From Paragordius varius (lineage: Eukaryota > Nematomorpha), in the NCBI GenBank assembly GCA_964247055.1, contig OZ176050.1:13640001-13704000 (forward strand): a DNA stretch of 64,000 bases, given 5' to 3'. Under the pieces are notes generated by a model. It made no database searches. It had not been told where the DNA came from and worked only from the letters and a program-made list of their open reading frames with translations. The first letter of the stretch is position 1. The number at the start of each line of letters is the position of its first letter. The translations under genes and the position numbers were made by a program. Shown here piece after piece: positions 14,401 to 26,580 of the stretch.

Positions 14401-17400
14401 TTATTTTCGAATCGGTCTCAATCTCATGCTTATGGTGAATGGAAAACTTGTTCAACGCAAAACATTTCGCTATAAATCAGAAGAACCGTTGGAAAATCCA
14501 TGTATTTACAACATTCTTTTTTTTTAAAGTTATCTAAATAATTTTATACAAAATGTTTGTTAGATTTTTTTTATTCCATGGAATTAATATATTAAATTTA
14601 GACAAAAACCATCTCTCAAAAATCAATTATACATATTCGAACATTAAAATACAGTAAAAATTTAAATATATATATAGAAACGAAATTTAATGCCAACTTT
14701 TTTTTTCAAACGACAACCATATTTTTTTAAAACTTAATTTTTCCTATATAAATTATTTAATTACAAATATATTACTAATTATACATCACTATTTCATACT
14801 TTCCAATTTAAAACAATGAGTTATACTTAAATAAATCAAGATTGATAAAATATTTCAATCTTTTGAAAAAATATTGATCTTTATATTTTTACGCTTTGTC
14901 CATATAATTTTAATTTCTACTGTATTTATCTTTTAGTTTTTACGTTTTATCCGTACAATATCAATTTTTTAGTACTATTCAACAGTGTTGCTGAAATATA
15001 TTTGGGTGGAAATTCATTTGACTTTTCAACAACTACATCATCGTCCCGTATAAAACGTAGGCAAGGGATTCGTCAAACGTTATCAACAGCAAATGCCAAA
15101 GATTTAGATCAAACCATTCCAAACACCCATTTTCAAGGCATCTTATCAGGTGTTTCCTTTAATGGACTCATGATTTTGGAGGAAATGTTAGCTGGTAGTT
15201 CTAACACATTCATTGAAGGCGATGTCGCCAAAGTTGTCAACATGACGGAAGAATTGAAAAAATTGAGCAGATTAGCGCGTAGAAAAAATCGAAACAAGAC
15301 AAACACAAAATCAACGTCGTTGTTAAATCCAAACATGGATTATATGGGCACCGAAGTAATTATAAAATTTTTAATAAACAGAAAATAAAAAGGTGAATTA
15401 CGATAATTTTAAGTTTAGGTATAAATTTGATTTGTTTTACTTTTTAAATAAAGTTTATAAAGAATTTCATAACTCAACCTTTAAAGTAGGCGATAAATTT
15501 TTCATTACTACTCATAATAAGTTCAAAGCTTTTAACAGTATTGCCGCATTATTTTTAAAGAGCATTTGTAAACAAAAGCATGATAAAATAATGGGAAAAG
15601 CAATAAATACATGTAAAATATACAATGTTGCACATTTTTTCATTCAGTTCTCTTAGCTCTAACCAAGGATCTTACTAATATTTTTTGGTCATTATAATCT
15701 AATTAGAGAAGGGTGGTACCCATTTTATCTTGATAAAATTTCAATAAACTCTCTAACAAAAATATTACATAGGGTATAAAAAAGTTAGCAAAATATGGAT
15801 ATTTTCATATGTTTTTTTGTAAAAAAATCAAATCAAGAGGACAGAACAGGCTTAAAAACGAAATTGCTAAATATAAAATGTTTTGCTTATGCTATGTTAA
15901 TTTTATTCTTAGACAACAAGTGACATGACCAGTTCTACTCTTATAAAAGCAATTGTTACATGCTCCCCCAATGATGTATCTGATTGCAGTAACTCCCAAG
16001 AAATTAAAAGTATTGATTACTATAAATTTTTCAGCAAAAACTAAAATTATACGGACAAAACAAAAAAATATAAAGACATATTTTCTTCCAAAAGACAACC
16101 ATACTTTTTATTACCTCATTGTATGTCTATTGGTAAAACAATCAATTATATATTTTACGATTGTAAATATATTATATGAAAAAAATTAAAGTTTACAAAA
16201 GTATGGTTCTCTTTTGAAAAAAAATTGATTGTCTTTATATTTTTACGTTTTGTCCGTATAATTTAAATTCCTGCTGTAATATTAATATTATCTAAAATTT
16301 TGGTCTTAATGAATATTCTGCATTGTAAAAATATCCATTGATTATATAGACGTGATAGATGATCGATTAGTAACCCCGATTTTGATTACAGTTGCGACAC
16401 AAAGAACTGAACAAAATACAAGTAACCCAAATGTTATTGTAAATTAACATTGACATAATTTTTTTTCATTTAACCAATTTTAAACCGTGAAAATATAAAA
16501 TCAATTTTTTTTTCAAAAGACAACCATATTTTATAAACCTTAATTTATCCTATAAAAATCATTTAATTACAATCGTAAAATATATAATTGATTGTTGTTA
16601 CCAATATACATGTTTATTATATAATTTGCAGTTTAAAAGAATAAATTATAGCTAAAATAATCAGAATCTAAAAAGTATCGTTGTCTTTTAGAAAAATTTG
16701 GCTCTATATTTTTACCGTTTAATTTCAATATATACTGTATATACAGTATGCATTTTAATATGCTAGCTCGTTAACACTATAGTATAGTTGGTCTGACAAA
16801 TATATATATATCATTTACAGTTCGATTTCACCCTTGAACAATTCAAATTACCCACCCTCAAATAAAATATATGTTTTTTAAGAATAAAAATTACCTATAT
16901 TTTATGTATTTTTCAAAAATAAAAGTTTTGTTATAAATTAAAATAATACTGAAAAAATAATAAACTATACCATAAACATATATTTCATATTAATAATAAT
17001 GAATTATACTACTTCGAAAACACATAATTTATTTTTAGGATGAATTACAATTGTTCGAGGGTGAATTTGAATTGTTCAAGGGTGAATTTGAATTGTTAAA
17101 GGGTGAATTTGAATTGTTCGAGGGTGAATTTGAATTGTTCGAGGGCGAATTTGAATTGTTCAAGGGTGAATTTGAATTGTCCAAAGGTGAATTTGAATTG
17201 TTCAAGGGTGAATTTAAATTGTTCGAGGGTGAATTTGAACTGTAAATGGTATATATATATATATATATATATATAGCAGATGATGAAGATTATGCCTATG
17301 GATATACGGGTTCTGATAAATTCTCCCAATACGATGATAATTTGAATGGGATAACACAAGCCGCCGCCCCTACGTTTATGTTAACATCTAAGGTACCCAA

Positions 17401-19738
17401 GAAAGGATCATCATCAGATAAAACACGACGTAAACTAACCTCAGGTCCATATTGGAATGATACCAAAGTTATTGCAAATAATATAGATAATAAACCAGTA
17501 GATTTTACAACAAGACAAATAATAATGCTGTTATCCAAACAAAAAGATGAGTATGATAAAACAAATGTAAATTATTCTACATGGTTGAAATTGAATGAGG
17601 GCTCACGAGACGTAAAGGGACAAAAAATACCATCAAGCAGTAGCAAAAACAGAAAGGGTCGAACTGGACTCCTAATGTTTGATAAAAGGAAAGCCCGAAT
17701 ATTTATTATAACATGTTCGGTGATTGCGGCCATCCTTATCGTTTTATGTTGCATAGCATTGTGTTGTTGTACCATAGCTTTGTTAAGGAAAAAACGTAAA
17801 AAATCTGCAAATAATTATCTCACTATAGCTCAGCAGGAACAAAAACAACAAGAAGACGACTCCAATTTAGTTGATGTTTCTAAGAAGGCAGCTTATGGAA
17901 AAAAGGGTCGAGATCGAAACTCTAATACAAACACTACGAATTATCATCAAGGGAATAATCGAATACTTAATAATGATCAACTTACAACACCACTTATGCC
18001 AACACTTAATAAAACAGCAAATAATGGCGGAACTTATGAAAGTGAATCAAACAGTTCTCCCAATACTGTTGTGGTCCTTGCAAATAAAGGTGCTATCAAT
18101 CGAACAGATACACCAAACAAACGAAGATCTCTAGTAAATAACTCACTTTACTTAATATTATAAATTTATACATTAAACAAATTTAATGTCTGAGTTTGTT
18201 ATAAGGGCCGTAAGTCAGAAAGTAAAATACTATATAATGATCCCCGTATTTTTTCTTGTAATCTAGATTGCATAGAGGTGACATAGCCCTATCCATTTTT
18301 CATAAATATCATACCATAAAATGGATATATAGTCGGGAAAAATAATTAACTTATTAATAATCAGTCCTTCAGTTTTTAAATCAGGGCTTAAATAATAACT
18401 CTTTCTGCTGGAGACACTTTCTGCCAAATATATATGTTTTTTAAAACTTTAAATTAATATTACCATAAAAGTTTTGTTTTATAAAAAACGTATTTTTACA
18501 AACACATTTGCGCACAGAAAACAATCCATCCATCAGCCAACTCCAATAATAATGATACGCTACACCCTGATGCTAAGCACTTTTCCTATCCCAACATTAA
18601 GCCGCCCAACGTTTTGGAACAACAGCAGCAGAAATCTCGTGGTATAGCTACTAATTCAAACACGACCACTCTAACCAAAGGTTATTACTTGAAAAAGGCT
18701 GGACTGACAACTCCGAGTGATAAATTAAACATAACTGCTGCCACACCAAATTTAGGAAATGATAGACAATTAATTCGGAATGGTTATGAAATTCAAGAAC
18801 CTACATTCTTGCTTGAAGACATAAGTGGAGGAACAGTAGAAGGAGGAGGTGATACAGATAGCTGTTACAATACCCTTTCACGCACAACTGAACCAATCGC
18901 CGATGAATTCCCGATCAATAATAACAATTATGGTTCTTCTAACATTATTATTCATCCTAGCAATCATGGTTACACCAATACAGACTCAATATATCCTTCA
19001 ATGTTACATGATGCTTCTTACAACAACAATGGTACTCCGGCTTTAAATGGCATAGGCATAGGCATATACAACATGAAAACAATGCGTAGTAATGATGAAA
19101 ATCATTATGGCGATTACTTTGGTAATATCGAATATGCGCAAAACAACATTCCATACCAACACGCCAATGGCAGTACGTATTCGACTCTTAGAAAATCTCA
19201 AAAGCAACAGAATTGTTTAAATGGAACAACAACAGTCATTCCACCTAGTCTACCTCAACGCAATTCCAAAACTAGCCTACATCATCGGTATGAAAACAGA
19301 GGACAAACCCAAGAAGGTGGTTCTTTGGAACCGTCCTGGGAGCAACAAGCGAAAGAATCGTATCAAACTTTACCGACGCATTTTAACACTAACGCAAACA
19401 ATAACAGTAATAAATTACTGCATCATTCTCAAACCCAAAACATTTATAAAGAGCGAGATGGTACGAATAATGTTTTAGGCCAACCTGGGGACAATGTGTT
19501 GAGTAGAACAACCATGGGTGGTGGAATTAAATATGATTATAGTATGGATGATATAATTGCTTATGGTTATCATCAATCCCTCTTGACCGAAAGGGAAAAA
19601 CAACGATCGTCAACCACCGCAAAAAAGCGTGTTAATCCAACATCTAATAAAGCAAAACCGCTTAAACCCTACCCAAATATAATGGAAAATAAAGAGACCA
19701 CCTCAGGTCTTCCAGGAACCAAAGAATGGTACGTTTGA
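5469..19738 (+). CDS. Neurexin, C-terminal half (5' end outside window)
   Basis: Neurexin is the presynaptic adhesion receptor that binds neuroligins and other partners through LNS domains and PDZ scaffolds through its tail. Thirteen exons chain in frame to about 1,750 residues: 5469-5701, 7139-7247, 7529-8140, 11036-11367, 11853-12048, 12880-13116, 13478-14185, 14301-14501, 14973-15355, 15913-16009, 16350-16421, 17277-18133, 18518-19738. The donor at 15989 instead of 16010, and acceptors 3-9 nt further on at 16359 and 17280, also keep frame. Exons 1-3 hold LNS4 and exons 4-6 LNS5 (GYQGCLASLNINGW matches the family). Exon 7 starts with the third EGF repeat (CKNNGKCVQHW, CDC) and then LNS6, which runs into exon 9. 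The stalk has a Cys pair (CSPNDVSDC). A membrane helix is near 17696-17785 with a basic stop-transfer run. The cytoplasmic part is about 520 residues, Asn/Gln-rich, far longer than the roughly 55 residues usual in vertebrates, and ends KEWYV, matching the family's C-terminal PDZ ligand (EYYV). LNS1 to EGF2 are not in the window. Confidence 0.95.
8942..9514. mobile_element. TTAA-flanked inverted-repeat element, copy 1
   Basis: In the neurexin intron 8141-11035. The left end is TTAACACTTCGATTCAAATT and the right end carries the inverse (AATTTGAATCGAAGGACTG) followed by about 30 further bases ending CAAGTGT. The same asymmetric ends recur at 47893-48192, and a fragment lies at 26527-26580. The TTAA border recalls piggyBac-type targets, but no transposase is present, so the class is unsure. 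Confidence 0.6.
12472..12737. mobile_element. Family A MITE
   Basis: Inside the neurexin intron 12049-12879. The left end is a TTTACAGTTCAAATTTACCC-type terminus, the right end reads GAATTGTAAATGGTAT, and the family's internal sequence (AAAACACATAATTTATTTTT before the right array) is present. Only one or two 21-bp units remain at each end. Confidence 0.8.
13180..13409. mobile_element. Family E MITE, copy 1 (CAGTCATGTATCC ends)
   Basis: Inverted ends CAGTCATGTATCCTTTGTTT and its complement (AAAGGATACATGACTG) are bounded by TA on both sides, which fits a Tc1/mariner-type non-autonomous element of 230 bp. It fills most of the 361-nt neurexin intron 13117-13477. A second copy is at 59321-59527. 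Confidence 0.8.
14652..14975. mobile_element. Family C MITE plus a second right end reaching the splice acceptor
   Basis: A whole copy spans 14652-14922 (ends CAGTAAAAATTT and TTCTACTG, with internal ACAACCATA inverted pairs). From 14935 a second, decayed right end follows (ACGTTTTATCCGTACAATAT) that runs straight into the acceptor TTTTTTAG of the neurexin exon starting at 14973. The pyrimidine-rich tract and the AG therefore align with the element's own terminus. Confidence 0.7.
16032..16276. mobile_element. Family C MITE
   Basis: The ends are CAGCAAAAACTAAAATTATA and the inverse of the family terminus ending CCTGCTG before TA. The AAAGACAACCATAC / GTATGGTTCTCTTTT inverted pair is inside. 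It starts about 22 nt after the donor at 16010 of the short neurexin stalk exon. Confidence 0.8.
16485..16737. mobile_element. Family C MITE, left end decayed
   Basis: The internal inverted pair (AAAGACAACCATATTTTATA and the later ATCGTTGTCTTTTA) and the right end (TTTCAATATATACTG, then TA) are recognisable. The extreme left end is eroded. It lies in the neurexin intron 16422-17276. Confidence 0.65.
16811..17252. mobile_element. Family A MITE with long right 21-bp array
   Basis: The left end is TCATTTACAGTTCGATTTCA and the right end GAACTGTAAATGGTAT. The right terminus is expanded to about ten tandem 21-bp units (17040-17240) with core TTGAATTGTTCAA. A TA run after 17252 leads directly to the AG of the neurexin exon at 17277. 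The units are a multiple of three long and lack stops in one frame, so they produce spurious open frames. Confidence 0.85.
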
Positions 19739-20131
19739 AAGTATTTGGAATTTTTTTTATTACTTTTTTTTACTATTTATTTATATCGTATAAAGATTGA
19801 TGTATTAGTAGCATATAAAATTTTCCATAACAATCATCGGTGTTTTTTTTTCATAATTTATTTAACTATGTTATAATTTATATTTGTGCAATATTACAAT
19901 TTGCGTGGTCAAGGAGTAGCAATAATCATAACATGATATATGGCATTTATTAAATTTTGTAATATTTAACTATTTTTTGTAATTATATTTATAGATATTA
20001 TATTATATGTGCTAATTGTACTTTTTTATGATGTTATTTTCACATTTAATAAATATATATTTTTATATTTCTCCATCCAAGTATATATAATATATATATT
20101 GGTTTTTAATGTAATATACACTATAAGATAA
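19739..20131. other. Intergenic gap between convergent neurexin and RTCA
   Basis: 393 bp with no coding signal, the 3' flanks of two genes that face each other. An AATAAA on the + strand near 20050 is a possible neurexin polyadenylation signal about 310 nt after the stop. No repeat family was recognised here. Confidence 0.5.
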
Positions 20132-23100
20132 TTAATTGAGCGGTATCCCAAGACCCTTGCATTTAATTACAATCGTTTCATCTTCGGGTTGTTTTGTAAT
20201 TTCAAATTTTATCTAAAACATTAATGAATGTAAAATAAAGATTATAGGTAATACCTAATTGATAAATTGCACTTTAAAATTTATCAAACAGTATGACTAA
20301 AGTATACATTGCTAGAAAGTTATTAATTATTACCAAATAGCATATACAACAAAGGGCATTATTATTGGCTTATAATTATTATTTTCACTTTTTACTATTA
20401 TTAGGCAATAAATTTTTCCTGCATAAGCTATTTCTCGAATCAATAGCTTTCTAGCAATATATACTTACTCATACTGTATTTTCCATAACTATACTATTAC
20501 TTTTTTAAATATGATATTTTTATAATTATATACTAATACTTTTTTAGGCATGATATTTTTATAATTATTGTTAGAAACAAACATTAACATTGAATAATCA
20601 GTCCATTTATCTTTAAAATCAAAATAAAAAAACTCCTTGTGTAATAAAGCGTCAAGTTAAGGAAAAAATAGGCAAATTCAACAAATTTTAAGTCAAACCA
20701 CACACACATTTAAAATACAAGAATTTGAATAAAATATTGCATACTTTTGGTTCGATCGCCTCCATGGTGTAAATGACACTTTCGGAATGAAGTGTTAATG
20801 GACCCGTTTTTATTTGGGACGTGCCCTCAGCTAAAGCCATGAACAATAGTAACTAACGCACATAAAAAAGGAAATTACACAAAATATTTGTAAAAAGCAA
20901 TATTTTCATATGAAAATATAAGAAAGTTAAAAAAAAAGTTGTTTATATTTTAAAGCTAGGTTATCTCAAAAAATAATTTTCTTTACATTTCCTATTTATA
21001 TAATATTTGTGAGGTATTAACTTATATTTACAGTAAAAATGAAATTATACGGACACAACCTAAAATAAAGACAAATAATTTTTTTCAAACCAACCATACT
21101 TTTTAAACCTTAATTTTTCTCATATAAGCTATTTAGTTACAATTGTCAATATAGGAATTGTGTTAGCATTATATATTTCTATCTCACACTTTGCCATTTA
21201 AAACAATGATTTATATAGATATAAATTTAGATTTAAAAAGTATGGTTTTCTTTTACAAAAAATATGTGTCTTATTTCGTTTTGTCGGTATAATTTAAGTT
21301 TTTACTGCATAACGAATCAACCACATTCTCTAATAAAAATATGTCATTTTTAATTATAAAATTATTTATTATTATTTTTATTCTAAAAACAGATTATTTC
21401 TCCTGTTATGACTTAAAATCACTACATATATATAAAATAAAAATACTTGATCCTGTGTATAATTATCAACGCAACCACCATGCCTAAGGTTTGATATAAG
21501 AATTTGAGCGGCCTCTTCCCCAACAGTCGAAGCATTTACTCCTAAAGATAGATGTATGACACAACGTAAAAACTAAAAAAGTAATTATGAAATTAAGGGG
21601 TATTTCTAATATAACCCAGGTAAAAATAGACATAAGAAATCGATAAGACTCTTAGTTTTTTATTGCGTGGACGGATTAAAAAATATGGTTGTCTGACCGT
21701 TTTAAAAAGTAGAGGCATGCCCTCTTTTCAATTTAGAAGTATACATATTACTTAACAATATTTATAATTTTATGAATGCGAATACGGAGTTTCAAAATTA
21801 CCATTGGGACCAAATATTATTTAATAGTAAACCGATAAGAATTAATTAACTCAACCTCGTTTTCCTAACGCATCACCAGATATGATACAACCAGTGTCAG
21901 TTTTTGCAATTAATCTAAGGTATAAAATAATTAACAAAATATATTATGCGGAATATTTTTTGTATAATGTTAATATATTGTAGAAAAAAAAACTTTATAT
22001 TTTTAATCAAATAATAACCCGCATAAATAAAAATAAATTTTTTCTAGTTTTTAAGGTGAGTAACAATGTCAAAAACAGATCAAAATCAAGTCAACAATTA
22101 TAGATTAATGTTATATAAAATGATTGCAATTTAACACAAAATATATTATAGATAGAGTCTCAAAGTTATTTAATCAAATAACTAAGCAATAAACAATAAA
22201 ATGCAAAAAGTAATTAATAATTTTTTTTTGTACATTATACCCCAACCGGTACCGTAGGCCGTTTGTGGCGTTTCAACCCTAATTTCAATGTTAACATTCA
22301 TTTTCAGGTTAAATTCGGGAGGACAACACATCAAATCCGACAATTGATTACACAAATATGTTAGAGCAGAATTTTTCATTGCATGTGCCATCTACACAGA
22401 AAACAGTAAAATTTAAAAGAAAATTTAAGCGTAAAATTGGTCATATATCATTTTTTCGTAAAAATCTTATTTTCACGCTCTTAAATTTATTTGGTTACTA
22501 TAAATTGTTTGTTATAAGAAGGCAGTTGTTAGATCAAATATATTTTTAATTAACCTTTTTACATAAAATATTCTCAATACAAGGCTAAAAAACATTTTCA
22601 TATTTTACAATAATCCAAAAAATTTTGACCAATAAAATACTGTATTGTGCACCATATAATATTATTCCTAAAAAAATAAAAATAAAACAGTATGATCAAT
22701 AATATAAGCCATTTTCCTTATATAGACAACAACTCAAAAGCAAAAAGATTACATAAAAAGCTTAAGATATTTTTGACAATCAATTATAAAAAATGAGATT
22801 TTCGCACAAATATTTTCAATTACCGATATAGGCAAATCTCCCGTAATATATATGTATCCTTCAATTTGAGTTACCATGCCTTTGTTCAATAGGACAATAG
22901 GTTTTAAACATGGTCTACTATGGAGTCCACCGTGATCAGCTGTTTTTTGGTGGCCGTTAAAAGATTTCGTTATCAAAACTTTAACTAATCCTTGACCTTT
23001 GGGGAAAAAACCACGTTTTATCAATTGAACTCGGATGGCAGATATAGGACAATCATTTGGTGTATCGCAAGCTAAACACATAGACTGTAACAAAGGAATT

Positions 23101-25725
23101 AAAACAAGTGTAATATAATCTATGGGTGGAGCCATATCTGCATTGGTGCCCCCTCGAAGGGTTAAAGTTGATGTCACCAAACTTTGATTGCTGGAGTGTT
23201 TCAATTCACGGTCCCGTGAAGCGAAGAGTAAGCAAGGGAAAGCGATTTGAAGTAATAAGCAAACGCTTCTAATCAAGGGGGCAAAAAATTGATAAAAATA
23301 TATACGATCCACGTGAAATAATGTTTTTATATTCAAAAAATTGTGATTGATTAATATAAGTATATTTATATTTGAGTAACTTGTATAATTATTGATAGTA
23401 AAGTGTATTTCTTTTATTCCTTTAAGCCATATTTTATCGTAATAGATAGATATTCAAAGTCTATTAAACATTTTAAATATTGTATTAACATTTCGATTTC
23501 ACTCTTAAAATGAAATGTATCACACATAATTAGAAAGAAAGCTTGTTTTTAGATAATCCTACCAATTTTGTGGTGTTCCTTTTAAATATAGATATTTGAA
23601 TATAGCAGTGGTTTTTTATAATAATAATTACATTATATGATATCATTCTTTCGAGCGGTCATATCCGTAAATTATTTCGCCAGAGAACCCTGTATATGGC
23701 GTCCTCGCGTTTTAGGTTCAATTTTGCCATGTCCCTCTTAATTGTATCTATCCATCGCGTTTTAGGGCACCCTCTTCCCCTCTTATTTTTCACAAGATAA
23801 TCATCAATCTTTTTACCAATGTAATTATTATCAATTCTTTCAACATGTCCGAACCATCTTAAACAATTTATCATCATCTTTTGTGTTACCGGTTTGATTT
23901 CCCTACTTCCTCTTATGTAGACATTCCCACTTTGTCATTCCTCGTTACACCGCACATCAATCTAAGCATTCTCATTTGGATAACCTCAAAAGACCTCTCT
24001 TCTGATTTCTTTATTGTCCATTGTTGGCTGTACAACAGCACTGTAAATCTTACCCTTGACTTTTAGGCAATATTTTTATCGCACAAAACCCATTTTAGAT
24101 CTTTTTTATAATTTGCCCAACTATTTCAAATTTTTAGATTTATATCATGCGTTAAGGAACCATCTGCTGCTAAAATAGCTCCTATTATATATCTGCGCAT
24201 TTTGAAAGTATAACAAAAGAAGAAGTCCAGGCTGGTTTAGAAGACATGTCTATAAATCAGGTTGCAGTCCCAAACGATATTAAAATAAACTGAAAATAAT
24301 GTTAGAGAAAGGTATTTTTTGACGGATATTCTTATGGTTAGTATAGATATGATACCAATTAAATGGAAGGAGAGTACTGTTTCCAGTTTCAAGGTTAAAG
24401 GAGATATTAATGATTGTAATAATTACAAAGAGATAAAGGAGTTATTTGAGAAAGTACTAGAGAAACGAATGAGAAAAATGGTTAGTATAGAGGGTAAACA
24501 ATTTGGTTTTATTCCAGGAAAACCCACCATCGATTCGATTCAGGCAGTAAGAAGGTTGATTGAAAAGCAGATAAAAATGAAAAAAGAGTTGCATGGTATT
24601 TTAATCGATATTGAAAAGGCGTTTGACAGAATACCACGGAGTAGAATATGGTGGAGTTTAAGACAAAAAAACGTTGAAAGTTACAAAAAAATTTCAAAAA
24701 GCATGTACGATTGACACCATACCAAGGTTAAAACACACCAGGGAGTGTCAGATCCTATTCAAATAAACCAGGGCGTCTAACGGGGGTCAGCAATCAGTCC
24801 GTTACTATTTATAATATTCATAGACAAAATTTCAAAGTGAGGCAACATGGGGGCTACTATTTTCTTTATGCAGACGACCTTGCTGTCAGACGAGTTACAT
24901 GAATTGAAAGAATTGGTGGGTAAGTGGATTGATGTGTTACGACGATGCGGTTTAAAAGTTAATAAAAAGAAAACAAACTTATAAATTTCGGTGGTAATGA
25001 GAAAAGGAAATAGGAGAAGGGTGGTTAAAATGTCATGAAGAATGCAAATATTTAGGAGCGATTTTAGCAGCAGATGGTTCTTTAACGCATGATATAAATC
25101 TAAGAATTCGAATACAAGGTTCTTTTATCATCTAATTTATTTAAACAGAATAAAAATTATGAAATTTATGTTTATGGGTGAAATTAAAATTAATTATTAA
25201 TTTTAGGGTACTTTTTATAAAGGGCAATAAAATAATTAGTATGGATAAATTTGTTAAAAGACGCGGTTGTGGAGAAAATGAAGTTTATTTAATGATTTTC
25301 TTTATAAAAATTTAAATTATTTTTATTTTACTCCATATATAAATAAGAACATGTATTAATATTTAATACCCTGCAGTTTTAGCGTCTGCAACATAATCGG
25401 CAAATATCAATTTGTGAGGGGTAAAACTGACACATGTCGAACCCTCTTGTGATCCAACCAAACTTCCTTGAGTAATATTTTGCACCAAAAATATTCCATT
25501 AAGATGTTGCGATCTAAATATAAACGTTAATTCAAAATTTTTAAATACCTTAACCCAGGAATTTTTCTACCAGCTCTTATTTTAACTATCTTTACAGGCT
25601 TACATAATATCGCGGATAATGAAATAGCTGTTCGTAAAATTTGACCGCCCTTTATATTAGAAAATAATTTATACCCCTTCTTTGACAGAACCATCAATAA
25701 CGCACATGGCCATTTGAAAAACCAT
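20132..25725 (-). CDS. RTCA: RNA 3'-terminal phosphate cyclase
   Basis: Uses ATP to convert RNA 3'-phosphate to a 2',3'-cyclic phosphate, through adenylated enzyme and RNA intermediates. Nine exons chain in frame to 413 residues: 25725-25675, 25649-25549, 25513-25370, 23268-22824, 22391-22234, 21914-21856, 21541-21447, 20852-20745, 20212-20132. Family matches run along the whole length: [14 protein letters not shown] at the start, [71 protein letters not shown]. The His in TLHSES sits where I align the adenylated His. The protein is longer than human RTCA (366 residues), mainly from extra residues in exon 4. The first Met could be at 25725 or 25713. Introns 1 and 2 are only 25 and 35 nt; the others are 314-2101 nt and several carry transposon copies. 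RCL1 is excluded by the better match to the cyclase motifs. Confidence 0.93.
20289..20476. mobile_element. Family D MITE, copy 1
   Basis: A 188-bp hairpin element with ends CAGTATGACTAAAGTATACA and the inverse TATACTTACTCATACTG, followed by TA. Most of its length pairs with itself (GCTAGAAAGTTATTAATTAT against the later AATAGCTTTCTAGC). In RTCA intron 8. Other copies are at 31063, 58096 and 63453. Confidence 0.85.
21031..21306. mobile_element. Family C MITE
   Basis: The ends are CAGTAAAAATGAAATTATAC and the inverse (TCGGTATAATTTAAGTTTTT, ACTG). The internal ACCATACTTTTTAAACC / AAAAAGTATGGTTTTC pair is present. In RTCA intron 7, which it roughly doubles. Confidence 0.85.
23659..24065 (-). mobile_element. 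LINE 3' end fragment
   Basis: The minus strand encodes the C-terminal tail typical of many invertebrate non-LTR retrotransposon polyproteins: [16 protein letters not shown], then [11 protein letters not shown], then [19 protein letters not shown]. The pieces lie in different frames, so the copy is degenerate. In RTCA intron 3. It runs opposite to the reverse transcriptase fragment next to it, so the two are not one collinear element. Confidence 0.8.
24319..25130 (+). mobile_element. LINE reverse transcriptase fragment
   Basis: The + strand shows reverse transcriptase motifs in order: [20 protein letters not shown], then [13 protein letters not shown], a degenerate GSAISPLLF, the YADD active-site box near 24867, and GLKVNKKK near 24950. 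Frames change between motifs, so it is a dead copy of an RTE-like or related non-LTR element. In RTCA intron 3. Confidence 0.85.
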
Positions 25726-26211
25726 ATGTATAACTTTTATGCAATGCAAGTAAATTAATCGGTATGTCGCTTACCTTTTGTTGTTTATAGATTTTAACTC
25801 ATCGTATTGCTACCTATAAATCATTAATTAATTTGGGCGCCTTATATGGATTATTTACACAGTTGGCTTAACATATATATATATATATATATAGTATTTT
25901 ACGTTCCATTGAATATGTTTTTTAGAAGCCCTAGAGAATGATTCACGTCCTCCTGCCCTGAGGCGCGTAAAAGCGTAGGAAGGCGGTAAGGGTCGTCCTG
26001 TGCGGACAGTGGCGGTAAGCAAGCCTGTCACATCCTTTTCTGGATACCTGGATATTTATAATAACATTGCCTTGATTAAACATGTCCTATATATATATAC
26101 ATTATATATTGTAAAGTAATATGCTTAAAGTCGACAGAAAACCTAATACAAACGGGTGTCACTACATGTCTTCTGCGAACAGTAGCGGCGCGAGTCTGAT
26201 GCATTAGACCA

Positions 26212-26458
26212 GGAGTGTCCAAAACAAATAATATCGCGGGCCAGATTTTGGATCCGGCAAAGCGGCATTTAAAATATATAGGCATTAACAAATATTTGAT
26301 TAGATTTTAGACCTAGGACTGTAAAAACCACTATTTGTTTAAACAATTTTTGCGTCATTGTTCGGAAATATTCATAAGAAATCCGTAAAATTTTTCATTT
26401 CAAATTTCGCCCGAGCTGCAGAAATATTTTCGATTGCCGCATGTTGGACACCACTGCA
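26212..26458. mobile_element. hAT-like non-autonomous element
   Basis: Ends near-inverse: CAGGAGTGTCCAAAACAAAT with GCGGGCC, and CGCATGTTGGACACCACTG. The GGGTGTCCAAC plus GCGGGCC combination is characteristic of many hAT-type MITEs. About 250 bp. Relatives at 49241, 53341 and 61631; fragments near 31630, 39530 and 46640. Confidence 0.65.
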
Positions 26459-26526
26459 TTAGATTATTTTAAAGTGTAAAAAGTTATTTATTGCCTACTA
26501 AAGAGTTATTCTATTATACATATATT

Positions 26527-26580
26527 TAACACTTGGATACAACACATTCATTTTAGTCCCTCGATTCAAATTGAAATATG
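26527..26580. mobile_element. TTAA-flanked element, end fragment
   Basis: TTTAACACTTGGATACAACA continuing to CTCGATTCAAATTG matches, in inverse, the longer right terminus of the elements at 8942-9514 and 47893-48192. Only this terminus is present. Confidence 0.6.

Noticed and set aside
15393-15656. 87-codon open frame after neurexin exon 9
   Set aside because: Not in a usable frame from the 15355 donor; the exons at 15913 and 16350 give the expected stalk sequence and phase instead.
17051-17245. Open frame of 7-residue repeats (GEFEL type)
   Set aside because: It is the 21-bp transposon array read in one frame; 21 is a multiple of three, so no stops arise. It lies in a neurexin intron.
17040-17245. 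CRISPR-like or satellite array
   Set aside because: The units are contiguous without spacers and sit at the terminus of a dispersed element in an animal genome.
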